Position numbers and translations under genes: made by a program | Source of the DNA: Secundilactobacillus hailunensis | GTDB lineage: Bacteria; Bacillota; Bacilli; Lactobacillales; Lactobacillaceae | Assembly (NCBI RefSeq): GCF_005405185.1 | Contig: NZ_BJDO01000001.1 | Location: 76,279-140,278, forward strand | Length of the DNA: 64,000 nt | Reading direction: 5' to 3' | Notes under the pieces: model-generated | The model's input: the letters and a program-made list of their open reading frames with translations, nothing else | Told to the model about the DNA's origin: nothing | Database searches by the model: none | Shown here: one piece after another, positions 27,434-36,898 of the stretch | How the letters are laid out: every line of letters starts with the position of its first letter | Position numbering within the stretch: position 1 is the stretch's first letter

Positions 27434-28054
27434 CTATTCGTCTCCCTCTAATAACATCTGTTCATAATCTGGCATCACCCGATTAACTCGTAAGCGCTCT
27501 GAACGAATAATCGTCCGAATACGAGCTACCGCGTTTTCAACTTCATCATTCACAACGGCGTAATCATAGTTACGCATCATTTTAATTTCGCCAACCGCTT
27601 TTTTGATTCGAGCGTTGATCACGTTCATCTCTTCAGTCCCACGGTTGATCAGTCGGTGCTTTAATTCCATTAAATCAGGCGGCGTCAAAAAGACAAAGAC
27701 GGCATCCGGTACGTTTGCGCGAACCTGCATCGCACCATTGACTTCAATCTCTAGAAAAACGTCCTTACCCGAATTTAAAGTCTCATTTACATATTTTAAT
27801 GGCGTTCCATAGTAGTTGTCAACATATTTGGCGTATTCGAGCATCTCACCATTCTTGATATTCTCTTCAAACTGCTCTTTTGACACGAAAAAATAATCAA
27901 CGCCATCCTTTTCACCTTCGCGCGGCTTACGGGTAGTCATGGAAATGGAGTACTGAAAATCAGTGTCGGGCTCGTCAAACAAAGCCTTACGAACAGTCCC
28001 TTTACCAACACCGGACGGCCCGGATAACACAATCAACATTCCTCTTTTAGTCAT
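27434..28054 (-). CDS. gmk: Guanylate kinase
   Basis: Phosphorylates GMP to GDP. The P-loop [16 protein letters not shown] lies near the N terminus, with [19 protein letters not shown] and the lid region following. ATG 28054 (206 residues) is the start, because AAGGGGAT lies 8 nt upstream and the protein then begins [15 protein letters not shown] as in the family. An upstream GTG/ATG extension has no site. First gene of the gmk-rpoZ unit. Confidence 0.97.
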   Translation of the reverse strand: MTKRGMLIVLSGPSGVGKGTVRKALFDEPDTDFQYSISMTTRKPREGEKDGVDYFFVSKEQFEENIKNGEMLEYAKYVDNYYGTPLKYVNETLNSGKDVFLEIEVNGAMQVRANVPDAVFVFLTPPDLMELKHRLINRGTEEMNVINARIKKAVGEIKMMRNYDYAVVNDEVENAVARIRTIIRSERLRVNRVMPDYEQMLLEGDE

Positions 28055-28156
28055 TACTTGAGATCCCCTTATATAATAATAAAAACCATTATCGCACGCC
28101 AGACCGCGGTTTGACAAGCTCTAACTCAGGCTTTTAAGAATAATCGTGATTTAGGC

Positions 28157-28185
28157 TTGCAAAGACAAACATAGGTTCGTATAAT
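28157..28185 (+). promoter_or_regulatory. Promoter for the 28219 gene
   Basis: TTGCAA and a perfect TATAAT separated by 17 nt, about 33 nt before the ATG. It diverges from gmk. Confidence 0.75.
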
Positions 28186-28218
28186 AATAAATGCAAACAA
28201 ATGTTCGAGGTGATTAAA

Positions 28219-28554
28219 ATGTCCAATCAAGTATCTGCAATTAAAAAATTCTCGTCCCAGTTAAACGACCGTTACCGCCAATTTTTAGTCATTGATCCTA
28301 CCGAACCGTTAAAAATGCCACAGACACAACGCGATTACTTTTTAGACCAAGCGTTGACCCGTCACTATCACGTGACCTTACACCTGAATTTGCCAAGTGA
28401 ACCAGGTGAACCTAGCGAAAATGAAGCGTTGATGTCTGGCTACCTTACTCAAGGTCCTAAAGACACACTGTTAGTCACTAATGCCAGTCAAAACATCACT
28501 CAAGTCGCCCATTTGAATCAAATCAAGTTTGTTGAAAGAAACGATTATCGCTAA
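28219..28554 (+). CDS. Small conserved-looking protein of unknown function
   Basis: ATG 28219 has GAGGTGATT at 5 nt and a near-consensus promoter, so it is a real gene of 111 residues. I do not recognise the family. The protein is soluble and has no signal peptide or membrane helix. Its N-terminal third looks helical (SAIKKFSSQLNDRYRQFL). A beta-rich end (LMSGYLTQGPKDTLLVTN, later VAHLNQIKFVER) could form a small barrel. It stands alone between gmk and recN, on the plus strand, closed by a terminator. Confidence 0.8.
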   Translation: MSNQVSAIKKFSSQLNDRYRQFLVIDPTEPLKMPQTQRDYFLDQALTRHYHVTLHLNLPSEPGEPSENEALMSGYLTQGPKDTLLVTNASQNITQVAHLNQIKFVERNDYR

Positions 28555-28607
28555 ATTAAGTCACATAATAAGCATCATCAACTGAGTTTACATTTAAACA
28601 GAATATT

Positions 28608-28656
28608 AATGGCGTGTTAACCCCTCTCAAACGAGAGCTGCTGACACGCCATTTTA
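28608..28656. terminator. Bidirectional terminator between 28554 and recN
   Basis: Arms AATGGCGTGT and ACACGCCATT, with an inner TCTC/GAGA hairpin and a short TTTT after. It serves the plus-strand gene and recN, which end face to face. Confidence 0.75.
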
Positions 28657-28658
28657 GG

Positions 28659-30371
28659 TTACCTGCTTGGAGTCCGTTGCTGTTTTTCTTCAGTCGCCAT
28701 GTCCAATAATTCTTTCGCATGGTCCAGCGTTAATTCCGTCACTGTGGTCCCAGCTAGCATCCGTGCCAGTTCTTTGACTCGCGCTGACTGATTCAACCGT
28801 TTGATGTGGGTCACCGTTCGATCACCCGTCACCTGCTTATCAATAAAGTAGTGGTGGTCACTCATAGCAGCCACTTGCGGTAGATGGGTAATGCAGAGGA
28901 CTTGCGACTCGTTCGCGATCCCACTGATCTTTTCGGCAATCGCCTGTGCCACACGACCGGAAACCCCGGTATCGACTTCATCAAAGATGATCGAAGTGAC
29001 CCCCTGTGATTTCGAAAAAATCGTTTTTAACGCTAACATCAACCGTGACAGTTCCCCACCGGATGCAATCTTGGCTAAGGGCCGAATCTCTTCACCCGGG
29101 TTAGGCTGAATGTAAAACTCAACGTCATCCATCCCCGTGGCAAAATACTGCTGATCATTGGTTGGCTTAAAGCGCACTTGAAAGACCGTTTTAGCCATGT
29201 AAAGGTCCTTTAGTTCGCCCTTGATTGCCGACTCCAGCTTGGTGGCAATTTTTTGTCGCTCGGCGGTCAGTTGCTGACCATACTTAAGCAATTGCTGTTC
29301 TTTTTTAGCCAGCTTTTCATCAAGATCGCCTTCGTCAATTTCAGCAGCTTCCATATCAGCTAATTCTTTTTTGATTCGTTCCAGATAGCTTAAAATCTGT
29401 TTTTCGGAATCGCCATACTTGCGTTTTAGTTGGTGAATCACGTTTAAACGGGCTTCAATCTCATCTAACTTATTATCGTCCCACTCTAGCTGGTCGACTT
29501 GTTTAGAAATCTCGCCAGAGGCATCCTGTAACGCGTAGTAAGCCGACTGCAGCGATTCAAACAACTGCTTAAACGCCGGGTCCAGATCCGCAATCGACGA
29601 CAGTGAATTCATCGCTGTCCCGCTAAGATCCAAAGCACCAGTGGACTCCTCATCACCATTTAAGGCCAAAAAGCCCTCCTGCAATGACGTGTTGATCTTC
29701 TGATAATTCATTAACCGATCGCGCTGCTGACTTAACGCGGTCTCTTCATCCGGCTGCAGCTGGGCATCCTCAATTTCTTTAACTTGAAACCGCAGCATAT
29801 CCAGCCGCTGAGCCCACTCTTTTTGGTGGGTATTGCGCGATACCATGGAATGGTGCAGGTGCTGGTAATCTTGATAAGTGGCTTGGTAACGCGATCTAAT
29901 TGAAGACAGCTCGTCACCGCCAAATTCATCGAGTAGCCGCAAGTGCTTGTCTGGCTGCATCAGTTCCTGGTGTTCATTTTGCCCGTGAATATCAACGATG
30001 GTCTCCCCCAGTTGTTTCAGGGTACTGGTGTTCACTAACATCCCGTTGATCCGACAAACATTTCTGCCTGAACGATAGATCTCGCGTTGCAAGATCACTG
30101 TACCATCATCATGGTCAATGCCCAGCTGATCCAGTTGGCCATAAGTCTGACCGCCCTTAGGAAAGACGAAGGCACCCTGAATAATAGCTTTATCGGCACC
30201 GGTTCTCACGAAATGCTGCGAACCGCGACCACCAGCTAACAGTCCGACAGCATCAATGATGATTGACTTGCCGGCACCCGTTTCACCCGTCAGGACCGTC
30301 ATGCCATCCTCAAATTCAACGTCTAAGCTAGCAATAATCGCAAAATTTTTAATTGAAAGTTCCTGAAGCAC
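28659..30371 (-). CDS. recN: DNA repair protein RecN
   Basis: An SMC-like ATPase recruited early to double-strand breaks. The 570-residue protein has Walker A LTGETGAGKSIIIDA near residue 30 and a central coiled coil (residues about 160-370). The C-terminal ABC signature ASGGELSRLMLALK is followed by Walker B SIIFDEVDTGVSG. It follows argR, a standard Firmicutes pair, with an intervening terminator. Confidence 0.97.
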   Translation of the reverse strand: MLQELSIKNFAIIASLDVEFEDGMTVLTGETGAGKSIIIDAVGLLAGGRGSQHFVRTGADKAIIQGAFVFPKGGQTYGQLDQLGIDHDDGTVILQREIYRSGRNVCRINGMLVNTSTLKQLGETIVDIHGQNEHQELMQPDKHLRLLDEFGGDELSSIRSRYQATYQDYQHLHHSMVSRNTHQKEWAQRLDMLRFQVKEIEDAQLQPDEETALSQQRDRLMNYQKINTSLQEGFLALNGDEESTGALDLSGTAMNSLSSIADLDPAFKQLFESLQSAYYALQDASGEISKQVDQLEWDDNKLDEIEARLNVIHQLKRKYGDSEKQILSYLERIKKELADMEAAEIDEGDLDEKLAKKEQQLLKYGQQLTAERQKIATKLESAIKGELKDLYMAKTVFQVRFKPTNDQQYFATGMDDVEFYIQPNPGEEIRPLAKIASGGELSRLMLALKTIFSKSQGVTSIIFDEVDTGVSGRVAQAIAEKISGIANESQVLCITHLPQVAAMSDHHYFIDKQVTGDRTVTHIKRLNQSARVKELARMLAGTTVTELTLDHAKELLDMATEEKQQRTPSR

Positions 30372-30418
30372 CGGATTACCCCCTGTAAGTTGTCTAGACT
30401 AATTATACCCGATAACTT

Positions 30419-30452
30419 AAAAACGAGCTAGACCAGACACTTAAAACTGGCC
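30419..30452 (-). terminator. Terminator after argR
   Basis: On the minus strand AAACGAGTTAGGCCAG pairs with CTGGTCTAGCTCGTTT and is followed by TTAAGTT. About 12 nt past the argR stop, so recN may have its own promoter or depend on read-through. Confidence 0.75.
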
Positions 30453-30463
30453 TAACTCGTTTG

Positions 30464-30916
30464 CTATTCTAATAAATCATTAATGGCTGCCTGCAGCTTC
30501 TGCGACCCTTCATCATTCGTACAAATCGCCAAAACCGTTTGGTCATCACCAATCGTACCAAAAACAAAGTCGTAATTCATCTGATCGATCAATGCGGACA
30601 TGGCCGGACCATTACCAGGTAAAACTTTAATAATAACGTCTTTTCCCTGGGCCGCGATACTTACATAAGCATCTTGCAGGGTCCGTTTTAACTTCTTTTT
30701 GGTATCCAGCGTTTTTTGAATCGGCATATTGTACCGATAGCCGCCGGAAGCAGCTGGTACTTTAACTAACTGCATTTCCTTAATATCTCGTGAAATGGTA
30801 GCTTGAGTCACGTGAATATTCTGTTCTTCAAGCAAACGAACAAAATCTTCCTGTCGTTCAATGTCTTGTGAACTTAGTAATTGACGAATCAAACGTTGCC
30901 GGTCTTGCTTCTTCAC
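30464..30916 (-). CDS. argR: Arginine-responsive regulator ArgR family
   Basis: A 150-residue ArgR/AhrC-type regulator. The N-terminal winged helix has TQATISRDIKEMQLVKVPAASGGYRY near residues 36-60. The C-terminal domain binds arginine and trimerises, with the conserved GTIGDDQTVLAIC (GTIAGDDT in relatives). The start is GTG. It lies between tlyA and recN, as is usual, where it may not control arginine genes nearby; none is in the window. Confidence 0.95.
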   Translation of the reverse strand: MKKQDRQRLIRQLLSSQDIERQEDFVRLLEEQNIHVTQATISRDIKEMQLVKVPAASGGYRYNMPIQKTLDTKKKLKRTLQDAYVSIAAQGKDVIIKVLPGNGPAMSALIDQMNYDFVFGTIGDDQTVLAICTNDEGSQKLQAAINDLLE

Positions 30917-30996
30917 GCCGCACCATCTCCAATCGAGAAATTTATTTAGTTACATCATACAGCTAAGCCACTGATTTTAAAAGTAAATTGCAGATT

Positions 30997-31812
30997 TTAT
31001 GCAGTTAATATACGGTGAGCTTTTTCGACCGTGCTAGCTACATCGATTTCTGGTGCCACTTCAGGCGTCCCAGCAACGGATTTCAAATGAATCAAGAATT
31101 CAATGTTGCCTTCGCCACCAGTAATTGGTGAAAAATCAAGGTGGAGGGGACTAAAACCGCTATCCACAGCCAGTTGAATCACCTTTTGAATCACACCTTC
31201 ATGAATCTTAGGGTCCTTCACGATGCCGTGCTTACCCACGTGTTCCCGGCCGGCTTCAAACTGCGGCTTGATCAGCGCCACGACTTCACCATTGGGTTCA
31301 AGGATCTGTTTCAATGGAGGCAAGATCAAACTGAGTGAAATAAACGACACGTCGATCGATGAAAAGCTTGGCTGGCCCTTGGTAAAGTCCTCAGCCTTGC
31401 TGTAACGAAAATTAGTGTGTTCCATGACGACTACTCGCGGATCCTGACGCAGTTTCCAGACCAGCTGATTGCTGCCGACATCTAAGGCATACGACATTTT
31501 GGCACCATTTTGCAACATGACATCCGTAAAGCCACCAGTTGACGACCCAATGTCTAAAACGATCCGATCAGAAACATCGATCTGGAACACTTTAAGAGCC
31601 TTCGCTAACTTGAAGCCGCCGCGACTGACATAGGGAATCGGCTTGCCTTTGATATGTAAATCAGTATCGATGGGGATCTTGACCCCCGGTTTATCCAACC
31701 GTTCCTCATTTTTACCCAGTACTTCACCCGCCATCACAGCACGCTTAGCCTGTTCACGGGATTCAAATAATCCTTGAGTTACTAATAATACATCAACGCG
31801 TTGTTTTTCCAT
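30997..31812 (-). CDS. tlyA: TlyA-family rRNA (cytidine-2'-O)-methyltransferase
   Basis: The 271-residue protein has an N-terminal S4 RNA-binding domain (KQRVDVLLVTQGLFESREQAKRAV) and an FtsJ-like SAM domain with VLDIGSSTGGFTDVMLQNGA near residue 85. Relatives annotated as hemolysin A/YqxC methylate rRNA 2'-OH groups. The gene lies between ispA (9 nt) and argR. The hemolysin label has no support here. Confidence 0.92.
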   Translation of the reverse strand: MEKQRVDVLLVTQGLFESREQAKRAVMAGEVLGKNEERLDKPGVKIPIDTDLHIKGKPIPYVSRGGFKLAKALKVFQIDVSDRIVLDIGSSTGGFTDVMLQNGAKMSYALDVGSNQLVWKLRQDPRVVVMEHTNFRYSKAEDFTKGQPSFSSIDVSFISLSLILPPLKQILEPNGEVVALIKPQFEAGREHVGKHGIVKDPKIHEGVIQKVIQLAVDSGFSPLHLDFSPITGGEGNIEFLIHLKSVAGTPEVAPEIDVASTVEKAHRILTA

Positions 31813-31821
31813 AACGGGCTC

Positions 31822-32724
31822 CTATTCTTTAATCTTAAAATAACTGCAAAAAGCGTTCAGCAAACTGAAGTCGCGGCCAGTAGCGTGGTTTAAAGCCACT
31901 AATTGCGCCTCAGCATCACTTACAACTTGTTTGAGCCGGTCTTTAGTCCCAGCCACCCCAAATAAGCCTGGATACGTATTCTTTTCCTCATCGGCATCCT
32001 TGTGGGTCTTCTTACCCAGTTCCTCGGTGGTCGCCGTCACGTCCAACAAATCATCATAGATCTGATAGGCCAGCCCAAACTGGTCTGCAAATTTCAACAG
32101 TCCCTGCCGTTCTTCACCATTCACCTCAGCCATAATGCAACCGGCTTCAACGGCGTAATGCAGCAGCGCACCCGTTTTATGACGGTGCAGATCAGCCAGC
32201 TGATCAATGTTCAATTGCAGATGTTCACTGGAAATATCCTGGGCTTGACCAGCATCCATGCCAGCTGGACCGGCAGCGTGACTTAAGGCTCTGACTAACG
32301 CTAACTGCTGCGCATCGGGAATCGCCGCTTTACTGAGCCATTCAAAGGCCAGTGTCAACAACCCGTCACCGGCTAAGGTCGCCATGCCAGCACCAAACTT
32401 CATGTGATTGGTGGGTACACCGCGACGCAAAGGATCATTGTCCATTGCCGGCAGATCATCGTGGATCAGTGAATAAGTATGCAGTAACTCCAAAGCACTG
32501 GCCGCCATTAACTGACCATCAGTTGGCTGATCATGGTAGGTTCGCAGTACCGCTAACGTCAATAGTGGCCGCAAGCGTTTACCACCGGCATTGACGGAAT
32601 AGGTCATTGCGGACTGCAAAATTGGCTGGTCAATCCAGCCATCATTTAACTGCTGCAAGGTCTGGTTGATCTGCGGCACATATTGGGTTTCGAAATCCTT
32701 TAAAATTTGTGACGCATCACTCAT
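31822..32724 (-). CDS. ispA: Polyprenyl synthetase (farnesyl/geranylgeranyl diphosphate synthase)
   Basis: Condenses IPP with allylic diphosphates to give the C15/C20 precursor of undecaprenyl phosphate. Both aspartate-rich motifs are present: [15 protein letters not shown] (DDx4D class) and YDDLLDV, plus GGKRLRP near the start. I choose ATG 32724 (300 residues), with GAGG about 9 nt upstream and an 8-nt overlap with xseB. An upstream extension would read deep into xseB. Confidence 0.94.
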   Translation of the reverse strand: MSDASQILKDFETQYVPQINQTLQQLNDGWIDQPILQSAMTYSVNAGGKRLRPLLTLAVLRTYHDQPTDGQLMAASALELLHTYSLIHDDLPAMDNDPLRRGVPTNHMKFGAGMATLAGDGLLTLAFEWLSKAAIPDAQQLALVRALSHAAGPAGMDAGQAQDISSEHLQLNIDQLADLHRHKTGALLHYAVEAGCIMAEVNGEERQGLLKFADQFGLAYQIYDDLLDVTATTEELGKKTHKDADEEKNTYPGLFGVAGTKDRLKQVVSDAEAQLVALNHATGRDFSLLNAFCSYFKIKE

Positions 32725-32983
32725 TCTTATCATCCTCGGAAGCTTCAAACGTTTCGGTCTGATCATCATCGTTCATCATTTCAGCTAACGTTTTTTCCGC
32801 ATCCGTTAACTTGACCTGTAAATCATGGCTTAAAGAAACCCCTTGCTTAAACTGCGACAAAGCTTCTTCTAGTGGCACATTGCCCTTTTCAAGCGCCGTC
32901 ACAATTTCTTCCAGGTGATTTAAATTCTCTTCAAACGTTGGTGTCTCGTTGGAAGTCTGTTCATTGGTTGGTTTTTCACTCAT
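32717..32983 (-). CDS. xseB: Exonuclease VII small subunit
   Basis: An 88-residue acidic helical protein ([33 protein letters not shown]), the XseB family core. The acidic tail is disordered. It overlaps xseA and ispA, so all three are translationally coupled. The subunits together degrade single-stranded DNA. Confidence 0.95.
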   Translation of the reverse strand: MSEKPTNEQTSNETPTFEENLNHLEEIVTALEKGNVPLEEALSQFKQGVSLSHDLQVKLTDAEKTLAEMMNDDDQTETFEASEDDKNE

Positions 32984-34344
32984 GATTGTCCATCCTTTTT
33001 AGTTGATTGAATTGATTGAATTGTCGCTTTGGCCTGGCCATTTGTCAGGTGCATGACCACTTCATCACCTTGATGAAGCTGTTTCACATCAGCAATGACT
33101 TTTTCATGGCTCGTCACGTAACTGTACCCTCGGCCCATAATTTTCAGCGGACTTAGATAGTCCAGTGACTGGACCAGTTCAGCTAACCGCTGTTTTTGCT
33201 GCTGAAAATCTTGTTGCATACCTCGGTTAAGCCGGTCAGTCAATGCTTGTTGATCCTGCTTCAATTGGCTGATCTGACTCGCCGGAGAAGCTACTTTTAG
33301 CCGCTGGTCAACGGCGTCCACCTGAGCGCGGACCAAACTTAGCTGGTGTGACATAGTCTGCTGCAACTGGGTGGTGAGCTGATCGACCTTTTGGCTGTAC
33401 CCTTCATACAGACGCTCAGGCTGCTGGAAGACATAGGCTTCACGCAGTTTCTTCAACTGTTCTTGATACATCGCCAAATGATGGTGGAAAGCGTGGTAAA
33501 TTCTAACGCGGTCTTGTTGGATCTCTAGTAAAACATCACTTAAGACCGGCACCGCCAGTTCAGCAGCAGCTGTTGGGGTCGCTGCCCGGACATCCGCAAC
33601 CAGATCCGCAATCGTGGTATCCGTTTCATGACCCACTGACGAGATCACCGGAATTTGGCTGTCAAAAATAGCGCGAGCAACCGATTCCTCATTAAACGGC
33701 CAGAGGTCTTCAATTGAACCACCACCCCGACCGATGATCAAAGTATCAAAGTTACCGATCCGATTGACCCGTTCAATCTGACGCACAATGTCGCCAGCTG
33801 CTTCGTTACCTTGAACTAGAGCTGGAAAGAGGATGATCTGAGCAATCGGATAACGGCGCCGGGTCGTGGTAATAATATCTCTGATCACGGCCCCACTAGG
33901 ACTGGTCACCACCGCGATTCGTTTAGGAAAACGAGGCAACGGTTTCTTGGGTGCTGAAAAAACACCCTCTTGACTTAACTTCCGTTTTAACTGCTCGTAG
34001 GCCTGATAGAGCTGACCTACGCCATCCGGTTCCATATGATCCACGTAGATCTGGTAGCTGCCGCTGGGTTCATAAAGGGAGATTCGACCAGTGACGAGAA
34101 CCTTCATCCCCTCTTCCGGCGTGAACTTCACCCGCGAAAAAGCTGATTTAAACATAATGGCACTGATCTTAGCGTGATCATCCTTGAGGCTAAAATACTG
34201 GTGCGCACTGGGACGCAGCCGGAAGTTAGAGATTTCACCCGTCAGATAGACTTTGCCCAAATACGGATCCACATCAAATTTGCGTTTAATATAACTCGTC
34301 AGCGCACTGACGGTTAAATAGTCGCTAGGTTCCAAATTATTCAC
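32980..34344 (-). CDS. xseA: Exonuclease VII large subunit
   Basis: Catalytic subunit, 454 residues. An N-terminal OB fold ([31 protein letters not shown]) is followed by the nuclease domain with [33 protein letters not shown] and [17 protein letters not shown], then coiled coils that bind XseB. It overlaps folD by 8 nt. GTG 34344 and an in-frame TTG 9 nt later are both possible starts. Confidence 0.96.
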   Translation of the reverse strand: MNNLEPSDYLTVSALTSYIKRKFDVDPYLGKVYLTGEISNFRLRPSAHQYFSLKDDHAKISAIMFKSAFSRVKFTPEEGMKVLVTGRISLYEPSGSYQIYVDHMEPDGVGQLYQAYEQLKRKLSQEGVFSAPKKPLPRFPKRIAVVTSPSGAVIRDIITTTRRRYPIAQIILFPALVQGNEAAGDIVRQIERVNRIGNFDTLIIGRGGGSIEDLWPFNEESVARAIFDSQIPVISSVGHETDTTIADLVADVRAATPTAAAELAVPVLSDVLLEIQQDRVRIYHAFHHHLAMYQEQLKKLREAYVFQQPERLYEGYSQKVDQLTTQLQQTMSHQLSLVRAQVDAVDQRLKVASPASQISQLKQDQQALTDRLNRGMQQDFQQQKQRLAELVQSLDYLSPLKIMGRGYSYVTSHEKVIADVKQLHQGDEVVMHLTNGQAKATIQSIQSTKKDGQS

Positions 34345-35188
34345 TCCATTTTGCTAATTCAACGGTCTGCTGCATCAGAGTGGCAATGGTCATGGGACCA
34401 ACCCCACCGGGTACCGGCGTAATCTTACCAGCTACCGGCTGGGCGCTGTCAAAATCAACGTCACCCGTTAAATGATTATTTTCATCCCGGTTCATGCCCA
34501 CATCAATGACAGTGGCACCCGGCTTAATAGCGTCACCCTTAATCAAATTAGCGATTCCCGTTGCCACCACTAAAATATCCGCATTCCGCGTATAGGTTGC
34601 CATATCCTTAGTATGGCTATGAACCACCGTGACGGTTGCGCTAGCGTTTAATAACAGTGCTGCCATTGGCCGGCCAACGATGTTAGAACGGCCAACGATG
34701 ACGGCATTTACCCCCGCCAGTTTCACCTGATAGGCCCTTAACATGGTCATGATGCCCTTAGGCGTACACGAAACCGGATAGTTTTGATCCGAGTTGGTGT
34801 AGAGTTTGCCAACATTTTCTGGGTTGAACCCGTCCACATCCTTCGCGGGTAAAATCGCCCGCGTAATGGCTGCTTCATCAATTTGTTCAGGCAATGGTGA
34901 CTGAACCATGATGCCATGAACCGTTTTATCCTGATTATATTGATCGATCAGGGTCAAAATTTCTGCTTGCGTGGTGTCTTTAGGTAACCGCTTGGTCTCA
35001 GAAATTATGCCGATCTGAACGGCCTTACGGTGCTTATTACGCACGTAAATTTCACTGGCTTCATCGTCGCCAACGATGATCACGACTAATTTAGGATCGA
35101 TACCCTGTGCTTTTAATGTCGTTACTGATACTTTAGTTTGTTCATTGATCTTTTTTGCTAACTGTTTGCCATCAATTAATTCTGCCAT
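34337..35188 (-). CDS. folD: Bifunctional methylenetetrahydrofolate dehydrogenase/cyclohydrolase
   Basis: FolD interconverts methylene- and 10-formyl-tetrahydrofolate, supplying Fmt and purine synthesis. The catalytic lysine lies in IYVRNKHRKAVQIGI; VQSPLPEQID and PVSCTPKGIM follow, then the NADP site VGRSNIVGRPMAALLL and PVPGGVGPMTIA. I choose ATG 35188 (283 residues), matching the family start MAELIDGKQLAKK. The site upstream is weak, and a longer reading to 35233 also lacks one. Confidence 0.93.
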   Translation of the reverse strand: MAELIDGKQLAKKINEQTKVSVTTLKAQGIDPKLVVIIVGDDEASEIYVRNKHRKAVQIGIISETKRLPKDTTQAEILTLIDQYNQDKTVHGIMVQSPLPEQIDEAAITRAILPAKDVDGFNPENVGKLYTNSDQNYPVSCTPKGIMTMLRAYQVKLAGVNAVIVGRSNIVGRPMAALLLNASATVTVVHSHTKDMATYTRNADILVVATGIANLIKGDAIKPGATVIDVGMNRDENNHLTGDVDFDSAQPVAGKITPVPGGVGPMTIATLMQQTVELAKWSE

Positions 35189-35303
35189 ACTTTCACACTC
35201 ACTATCTTCGTTAATTTGATGGCTGCCCATCACAATTCATAAATCTACTGCATTTTATTTTATCACATTTCAATTCGTTAGGCGCTATGAGCCGATAATT
35301 AGC

Positions 35304-35345
35304 AAAAAGGCATGAAATAATCACTAGGATTATTTCATGCCTTCT
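35304..35345. terminator. Terminator between nusB and folD
   Basis: Perfect arms AAGGCATGAAATAATC and GATTATTTCATGCCTT around a 5-nt loop, ending CTTC. It divides the nusB and folD genes that are often co-transcribed. Confidence 0.8.
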
Positions 35346-35353
35346 TCAAATAC

Positions 35354-35776
35354 TTATTTATCTGGTTCAATTTCGTGTGATAGCACACCGTTAACAAACC
35401 GGCGTGAACGGTCATCACTAAATTGTTTAGCTAACTCCAAAGCTTCGTTAACGGCAACTCGCTTAGGAATATCAGCTTGATAATCAAGTTCATAAAACGC
35501 AATTCGCAAAATTACCAAATCAGTTTTCGCAATTCGCTGTAGCGTCCAGTTAGTCGTCAGATACTTTTTAATTTGGGCATCCAGCTCATCTTGTTTATCC
35601 AAGACGCCGTCGACCAAAGTCTCCAAGTATGCTGGGACCGCTGCTGCTTGCCCATCCTCATCAGCCAATAGCTGCTGGTAGATCACGTGCCGATCAGCTT
35701 CTGGATTAGCATTCATGGCAAATAACGTTTGAAAGGCACGAATGCGGATCTGGTGTCGAGTTAATTCTTCAGTCAC
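35354..35776 (-). CDS. nusB: Transcription antitermination factor NusB
   Basis: NusB joins NusA, NusE and NusG on rRNA boxA to prevent premature termination. The 140-residue helical protein has RHQIRIRAFQTLFAMN at the start and KRVAVNEALELAKQFSDDRSRRFVNGVLS at the end, the family signature. It overlaps the Asp23 gene by 4 nt. Confidence 0.96.
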   Translation of the reverse strand: MTEELTRHQIRIRAFQTLFAMNANPEADRHVIYQQLLADEDGQAAAVPAYLETLVDGVLDKQDELDAQIKKYLTTNWTLQRIAKTDLVILRIAFYELDYQADIPKRVAVNEALELAKQFSDDRSRRFVNGVLSHEIEPDK

Positions 35777-36222
35777 TTATCCTCACCATTTTCACTTTCG
35801 TCATTATCGTCAAAAAGATTATTAGGATCAACAGCCTGCGTCGTCTTTTCAGGGATCACACCTTGAATGTGAACGTTAACTTCACTCACACGTAGATCAG
35901 TCATGAACAAAAGCTGCTGTTTGACCTGTTCTTGAATGGCCAAAGCAACCTTGGGTACTGACACGCCGTAGTTCAGATAAACATACACATCAACGTTCAG
36001 CGCATCACCAGTTACGGATAATTTAACACCTTTACCGCGTTCTTTTTTGCCGAACAGCTCGTTGACACTATTGGCGATAGAACCGCGCATTCGAGCCACG
36101 CCGTCCACGTCACTGGCAGCAATGCCGGCAACGATTTCAAGGACTTGCGGTGCAACTTCAATTTTACCCAGAGTAGGCTCGCTCGCTTTTAAAACAATGT
36201 TTGTATCTTCAGCCAATTTCAA
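35773..36222 (-). CDS. Asp23/Gls24 family protein (YqhY-like)
   Basis: A 149-residue Asp23-family protein with LGKIEVAPQVLEIVAGIAASDVDGVARMRG, VDVYVYLNYGVSVPKVA and VNVHIQGVIPE, plus an acidic C-terminal tail. YqhY in Bacillus sits by accBC and has been linked to control of acetyl-CoA carboxylase. Here it lies between efp and nusB, with the acc genes 4 kb away, so that link is only suggestive. It is the second Asp23 protein in the window. Confidence 0.92.
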   Translation of the reverse strand: MKLAEDTNIVLKASEPTLGKIEVAPQVLEIVAGIAASDVDGVARMRGSIANSVNELFGKKERGKGVKLSVTGDALNVDVYVYLNYGVSVPKVALAIQEQVKQQLLFMTDLRVSEVNVHIQGVIPEKTTQAVDPNNLFDDNDESENGEDK

Positions 36223-36246
36223 GCCTCCGTTTCAAGAAGTCAGTTG

Positions 36247-36813
36247 TTAGTTAGCACGTGAGATGTATGAACCGCCGTCTTGCGTGTTGATTGAAAGTTT
36301 GTCACCTTCGTTAACGAAGAATGGCACTTGAATCACCAAACCAGTATCCATAGTAGCTGGCTTGGAACCACCTGAAGCCGTGTTCCCTTTAATACCGGGT
36401 TCAGTCGACTTAACCGTCAAAACAACGGTGTTAGGGACTTCGATGTTGATGGTTTCTGAACCGTATTGCATCAAGTTAACTTCCATATTTTCTTGCAGGA
36501 ATGGGAGTTGATCCTTAATGTTTTCATCCGGCACTTCGATTTGTTCGTAGTTGTCAGAATCCATGAAGACCCGTGAATCGCCATTGGCGTACAGATACTG
36601 CATCTTACGCGTGTTGATTGGTGCTTGTTCCATCTTAGCGCCAGAACGGAAAGTTTTTTCTTGAACGGCACCAGTCCGTAAGTTCTTTAATTTTGAACGA
36701 ACGAAAGCGCCACCCTTACCAGGCTTAACGTGCTGGAATTCAACGATCCGCCAAATTGCGCCGTCAACCTCGATGGTTAAGCCGTTTTTAAAATCTGCTG
36801 TAGAAATTGCCAT
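36247..36813 (-). CDS. efp: Elongation factor P
   Basis: EF-P relieves ribosome stalling at proline runs. The 188-residue protein has the three-domain layout, with the tip loop [10 protein letters not shown]. The lysine at residue 33 corresponds to the position modified in other bacteria. The C terminus [30 protein letters not shown] is conserved. It follows the aminopeptidase gene by 85 nt, as in Bacillus. Confidence 0.97.
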   Translation of the reverse strand: MAISTADFKNGLTIEVDGAIWRIVEFQHVKPGKGGAFVRSKLKNLRTGAVQEKTFRSGAKMEQAPINTRKMQYLYANGDSRVFMDSDNYEQIEVPDENIKDQLPFLQENMEVNLMQYGSETINIEVPNTVVLTVKSTEPGIKGNTASGGSKPATMDTGLVIQVPFFVNEGDKLSINTQDGGSYISRAN

Positions 36814-36898
36814 ATTATGTTTCCTCCTAAATAATTCTTACTAATAATACCAATTAAGTGCGTGCAATTGCAAGCTACACCCGTAAATAATTGGCGAA

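Noticed and set aside
30997..31812. Hemolysin A as a virulence factor
   Set aside because: The S4 plus FtsJ layout and gene context indicate an rRNA methyltransferase; the old name is misleading.
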